Source: an uncultured Salinisphaerales bacterium
Lineage (GTDB): Bacteria > Pseudomonadota > Gammaproteobacteria > Nevskiales > OUC007
Assembly (NCBI GenBank): GCA_937896565.1
Contig: CALBOV010000247.1
Span: forward strand, 1 to 44,641
Length of the DNA: 44,641 nt
Direction of reading: 5' to 3'
Part shown: positions 41,562 to 44,641 of the stretch, piece after piece
How the letters are laid out: every line of letters begins with the position of its first letter
How positions within the stretch are numbered: position 1 is the first letter of the stretch
Notes under the pieces: generated by a model
The model's database searches: none
Seen by the model: the letters and a program-made list of their open reading frames with translations, nothing else
Told to the model about the DNA's origin: nothing
Made by a program: the position numbers and the translations under genes

Positions 41562-42487
41562 GGCGCGGGTTCCTCCACCCAGGTCACGCCGGCCATGCCG
41601 CTGGCGAGAATCGCCTCGTGCAACGCGACAATGGCCTGACGGCGCGGAAAGTTCTTGCGCCACGCGATGGCGATGCGTCGCTGTGGTGCTGGTGAATCGA
41701 ATGGCCGCGTGATCAGCATGGTCGTCTCGTCGGGCCGGTTGACGATGGAGCTTTGCGGCAGCACCGTGATGCCGAGGCCGCTGGCGACCATGTGGCGGAT
41801 GGTTTCCAGGCTGGAGCCGGTCAGCGGGCTGGGCTGGCCCTGCACCTGATCGACGCAGTTGGGGCAGGCATCCACGACCTGATCTCGGAAACAGTGGCCG
41901 GGGCCGAGCAGCAGCAGATGCTCGCCGGCGAGTTCCTCCGACGGAATCGTCTCGTGCTTTGCCCAGGGATGATCCGATGGCAACACGACGGAGAAGGTTT
42001 CGTCGTAGACCGACCAGGTCTGCAGGCCGGCCTGATCGATGGGCAGCGCGATCAGGATCGCGTCCAGCTCGTTGGCCTTGAGCTGCTCGATGAGGTTGAC
42101 CGTGAAGTTTTCCTCGATGATCAGCGGCATGGTGGGCGCCGCCTTGCGCAGGGCCGGTACCAGATACGGGAGCAGATACGGGCCAACCGTGTAGATCGCG
42201 CCCAGGCGCAGAGGCCCGGCAAGCTCGTTCTGGCCCGCCCGTGCCAGCTGCTCGATCTGGGCGGCCTCGGATAGCACCACCCGGGCCTGGGCGATGATGC
42301 GCTCCCCGATCGGGGTCGGCCTCGCCTCGCCACGATGGCGCTCGAACAGCGTCACGCCCAGTTCGTCCTCCAGCTTGCGCAACGCCACCGACAGCGTGGG
42401 CTGGCTCACGAAGGAACGGTCCGCGGCGCGGCCAAAGTGGCGTTCGCTGTCCAGCGCGACCAGATACTTGAGTTCGGTGAGAGTCAT
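41537..42487 (-). CDS. oxyR: LysR-family peroxide sensor OxyR
   Basis: 316 residues from the ATG at 42487; a frame to 42532 is longer but lacks a signal. Residues 1-60 are the LysR helix-turn-helix (FGRAADRSFVSQPTLSVALRK). The redox pair is at the exact family positions, Cys199 and Cys208, in LGPGHCFRDQVVDAC, so H2O2 sensing by disulfide formation is well supported. The C-terminal co-inducer domain includes SSLETIRHMVASGLGITVLP. It should activate catalase, peroxiredoxin and related genes. It follows hemF by 58 nt on the same strand. Confidence 0.97.
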   Translation of the reverse strand: MTLTELKYLVALDSERHFGRAADRSFVSQPTLSVALRKLEDELGVTLFERHRGEARPTPIGERIIAQARVVLSEAAQIEQLARAGQNELAGPLRLGAIYTVGPYLLPYLVPALRKAAPTMPLIIEENFTVNLIEQLKANELDAILIALPIDQAGLQTWSVYDETFSVVLPSDHPWAKHETIPSEELAGEHLLLLGPGHCFRDQVVDACPNCVDQVQGQPSPLTGSSLETIRHMVASGLGITVLPQSSIVNRPDETTMLITRPFDSPAPQRRIAIAWRKNFPRRQAIVALHEAILASGMAGVTWVEEPAPWEVNSAA

Positions 42488-42545
42488 GGACGGGAGTCTG
42501 TGTGCACCGCTGCCGCAGTGCAACACGACCAACGTCGAATGGTGG

Positions 42546-43463
42546 CTAAATCCAGGACCTGGGGACGAGAAAGTGCTCCGTCAGGGCCGCCTCGGGTGAG
42601 CCGGGCTCTGGCGTGTAACGGTAGCGCCAGCCCGTCACCGGTGGCATCGACATCAGAATCGACTCGGTGCGGCCGCCCGATTGCAGTCCGAACAGGGTGC
42701 CGCGGTCGTGCACCAGGTTGAACTCGACGTAGCGGCCACGCCGGTAGAGCTGGAAATCCCGCTCGCGCTGGCCGTAGGCGGTGCCGTGGCGGCGCTCCAG
42801 AATCGGCATCAGCGCATCGATGTAGCCGCGCCCAACGGCTTGCTGGAACGCGAAGCAGTTCTCGAAGCCCCAGTCGTTGAGATCGTCGAAGAACAGGCCG
42901 CCGATGCCACGCGGTTCGGCGCGATGCGGCAGGTAGAAATAGTCGTCGCAGGCTGCCTTGTACTGCGCGTAGACGGTATCGCCGAAGGGTTCGCAAAGCG
43001 CCTTGGCGGTCGCGTGCCAGTGCTGGCAATCCTCGTCGAAACCGTAGATCGGGGTCAGGTCGAAGCCGCCGCCGAACCACCAGATCGGGTCGGCGTCCGG
43101 CGATTCGGCGATCAGGAAGCGCACGTTCATGTGCGAGGTGGGCGCGTAAGGGTTGCGGGGGTGCACGACCACCGACACGCCCATGGCGCGGAAGCCGCGG
43201 CCGGCCAGATCAGGATTGCGCGCGCTGGCGGCCGGGGGCAGACGCTTGCCGCGAATCACCGACAGCGCGACGCCGGCACGCTCCAGCGCGTCGCCGCCCT
43301 CCAGTACCCGGGTGTTGCCGCCGCCGCCTTCCTCGCGTTCCCAGAGATCGTTGCCGAACCGGGCCGTGGGTTCCAGCGTCTCCAGCGCCGAGCAGATGTC
43401 GGCCTGCAGCTGGCGGAGAAAGGCTTCCACCGCGGTCGAATTCACCGGCGGATTTTCAGGCAT
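42546..43463 (-). CDS. hemF: Oxygen-dependent coproporphyrinogen III oxidase
   Basis: 305 residues, complete. Converts coproporphyrinogen III to protoporphyrinogen IX in heme synthesis using O2, implying aerobic growth. Motifs: [85 protein letters not shown]. The start overlaps the tsaC stop by 8 nt. Heme supply is relevant to the multiheme operon 10 kb away, but the gene is housekeeping. Confidence 0.97.
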   Translation of the reverse strand: MPENPPVNSTAVEAFLRQLQADICSALETLEPTARFGNDLWEREEGGGGNTRVLEGGDALERAGVALSVIRGKRLPPAASARNPDLAGRGFRAMGVSVVVHPRNPYAPTSHMNVRFLIAESPDADPIWWFGGGFDLTPIYGFDEDCQHWHATAKALCEPFGDTVYAQYKAACDDYFYLPHRAEPRGIGGLFFDDLNDWGFENCFAFQQAVGRGYIDALMPILERRHGTAYGQRERDFQLYRRGRYVEFNLVHDRGTLFGLQSGGRTESILMSMPPVTGWRYRYTPEPGSPEAALTEHFLVPRSWI

Positions 43464-44013
43464 GGGTCGGTCCTCGCCGCGTCAGCTCGCCGGAGCCGGC
43501 GACCCGGATCGGCGTGGCGCCGCGCAGCGATCCGGTACGCCCGCCCAATGCGATGTCCACGCCAGCGCGAATTTGCCGGTCGACCTGCGTGGCTCGTCTG
43601 GGCGCCGCCCGGCCACCGGGATTGGCGCTGGTCGACACCAGCGCCGCGCCGAAGGTGGCGCTAAGCGATGCCGCGATCGGGTGCGTGGTGATCCGCACGG
43701 CCAGGCTTGGTCGCCCGCCCGTGAGCCACCAGGGGCAGCCGGCGCTGGCCGGCACGATCCAGGTGGTCGGGCTGTTGTCGGGCGGCGGGATATCGGCCAG
43801 ATCACGCACGTAGGGCGCGAGGCGTTCGACGCGGTCGGCGATCAGGATCAGGCCCTTGCGGGCAGGGCGGGCCTTGAGCGCCAGCAATGCGAACACGGCG
43901 TCCGGGCTGATCGGGTCGCAACCCAGGCCCCAGACGCCTTCGGTGGGGTACAGCACCAGCCCGCCGCCACGGAGCACGCGGGCCGCGTCGCGCAGCCGGA
44001 ACCCCGTGGTCAC
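43456..44013 (-). CDS. tsaC: Threonylcarbamoyl-AMP synthase TsaC (YrdC domain)
   Basis: 185 residues from a GTG at 44013 that overlaps the topA stop (GTGA). Makes threonylcarbamoyl-AMP for the t6A modification of tRNA. The YrdC/SUA5 signatures are [40 protein letters not shown] and [11 protein letters not shown]. The length is that of the short bacterial TsaC, without the SUA5 tail. Confidence 0.95.
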   Translation of the reverse strand: MTTGFRLRDAARVLRGGGLVLYPTEGVWGLGCDPISPDAVFALLALKARPARKGLILIADRVERLAPYVRDLADIPPPDNSPTTWIVPASAGCPWWLTGGRPSLAVRITTHPIAASLSATFGAALVSTSANPGGRAAPRRATQVDRQIRAGVDIALGGRTGSLRGATPIRVAGSGELTRRGPTHA

Positions 44014-44641
44014 CCGGTCTTCTTGGGCTTCGCCGCGCCGCGGCGACCGCCACGCTTCTTGCGTTCAGGTGCCGCCGCGATGAGTTCCTGGCACTGTTCC
44101 AGGGTCAGGGACTTGGGGTCCGTGTCCTTGGGAATCTTCGCGTTCTTCTTGCCGTCGGTGATGTACGGCCCGTAGCGACCGTTGAGCACCTTGATGCCCT
44201 CGTCTTCCCAGACGTGAATCTCGCGTTCGGCGTCCAGCTTCTTCTTCGCCGCGACCAGTTCCAGGCAGCGCTCGCGGGTCACCGTGTAGGGATCATCCTC
44301 CTTGCCCAGCGACGCGAACTTCTTGCCGTAGCGGACGTAGGGGCCGAAGCGACCGACGTTGACCTGCATTTCCTCGCCCGCCGGTGTCTCGCCCATGTCG
44401 CGCGGCAACTGGAACAGCGCCAGCGCCTCGTCCAGCGTGATCTTGTCCAGCCGCTGGCCGGGGCGCAGGCTGGCGAACTTGGGCTTGTCCTCGTCGTCCT
44501 TGGAGCCGATCTGCGCGAACGGTCCATAGCGGCCGATGCGCACGATGACGGGCTTGCCCGACTTGGGGTCGGTGCCCAGCTCGCGGGCCTGGGCGACCTC
44601 GGCGTCGGTCTGGCCGACATGGGCGCCCGCGGCGCCGGCGG
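44010..44641 (-). CDS. topA: DNA topoisomerase I, C-terminal part (partial at window edge)
   Basis: Minus-strand frame open to the window's end, giving the last ~210 residues. It shows at least three tandem topoisomerase C-terminal repeats of the type GKPVIVRIGRYGPFAQIG, GRFGPYVRYGKKFASLGKED and GRYGPYITDGKKNAKIPKD, ending in a basic tail AAKPKKTG. There are no zinc-finger cysteines in this part, unlike E. coli TopA, matching the TopA form found in many other proteobacteria. The catalytic domain lies beyond the window. It precedes tsaC-hemF-oxyR in one direction. Confidence 0.93.
   Translation of the reverse strand, partial: AGAAGAHVGQTDAEVAQARELGTDPKSGKPVIVRIGRYGPFAQIGSKDDEDKPKFASLRPGQRLDKITLDEALALFQLPRDMGETPAGEEMQVNVGRFGPYVRYGKKFASLGKEDDPYTVTRERCLELVAAKKKLDAEREIHVWEDEGIKVLNGRYGPYITDGKKNAKIPKDTDPKSLTLEQCQELIAAAPERKKRGGRRGAAKPKKTG

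Noticed and set aside
1-44641. CRISPR arrays, tRNA/rRNA genes, insertion sequences, prophage genes
   Set aside because: No regularly spaced repeats, cloverleaf-like segments, transposase or integrase motifs, or phage structural genes were seen on reading both strands.

Overview
The window looks like chromosomal DNA of a GC-rich, aerobic-type gammaproteobacterium. The evidence is gene order: trpD-trpC facing a crp/vfr-type regulator that is divergent from yhfA, the run hemW-rdgB-rph / yicC, then gmk-rpoZ-spoT-ridA-recG, and oxyR, hemF, tsaC and topA. Several of these runs match, from memory, the order in Pseudomonas and Xanthomonas relatives. The genus cannot be fixed from the sequence. Almost all of the window is coding, genes are often translationally coupled by 4-nt overlaps, and no tRNA, rRNA, CRISPR array, insertion sequence or phage gene was seen.

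Layout. 1-5.2 kb: end of an unknown gene, a secreted metalloprotease-like protein with a C-terminal sorting tail, then acyltransferase, epimerase and a lipoprotein. 5.2-9.1 kb: M48 lipoprotein protease, thiamine-binding-like protein, an outer-membrane barrel, an orphan Panacea protein and a META lipoprotein. 9.1-18.6 kb: VWA protein and yhfA, crp, trpC-trpD, citrate synthase, an integral-membrane class III cyclase coupled to malic enzyme, and a MerR-type regulator. 18.7-22.3 kb: small CPXCG protein, hemW, rdgB, rph, and divergent yicC. 22.3-33.3 kb: seven tightly packed minus-strand redox genes. 33.3-33.8 kb: the only long non-coding stretch, AT-rich, with a Fur-like site and a palindrome. 33.8-44.6 kb: gmk, rpoZ, terminator, spoT, ridA, recG, yghU, a small secreted protein, a UDG-family protein, oxyR, hemF, tsaC and the end of topA.

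The most unusual part is the 11-kb redox operon. In transcription order it encodes a pentaheme cytochrome with an acidic repeat region, an outer-membrane barrel, a membrane-anchored NADH/FAD/[2Fe-2S] reductase, a c554-like tetraheme cytochrome, a regulator-ferredoxin fusion (cyclic-nucleotide-binding domains, an FHA domain and four [4Fe-4S] sites), a cytochrome-b-like membrane protein, and a membrane-anchored decaheme cytochrome with a cysteine-rich N-terminal segment. Together they would carry 19 c-type hemes. The natural reading is an electron route from NADH through the inner membrane to the periplasm, perhaps the outer membrane, with a gate sensing a cyclic nucleotide and a phosphothreonine partner. 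No known catalytic terminal enzyme is in the cluster, so the final acceptor is unknown. The module lies exactly between yicC and gmk, which are neighbours in related genomes, so it is probably an accessory insertion.

Starts were chosen from ribosome-binding sites, signal peptides and overlaps; uncertain ones are flagged. Functions rest on motifs read by eye, not on database searches.
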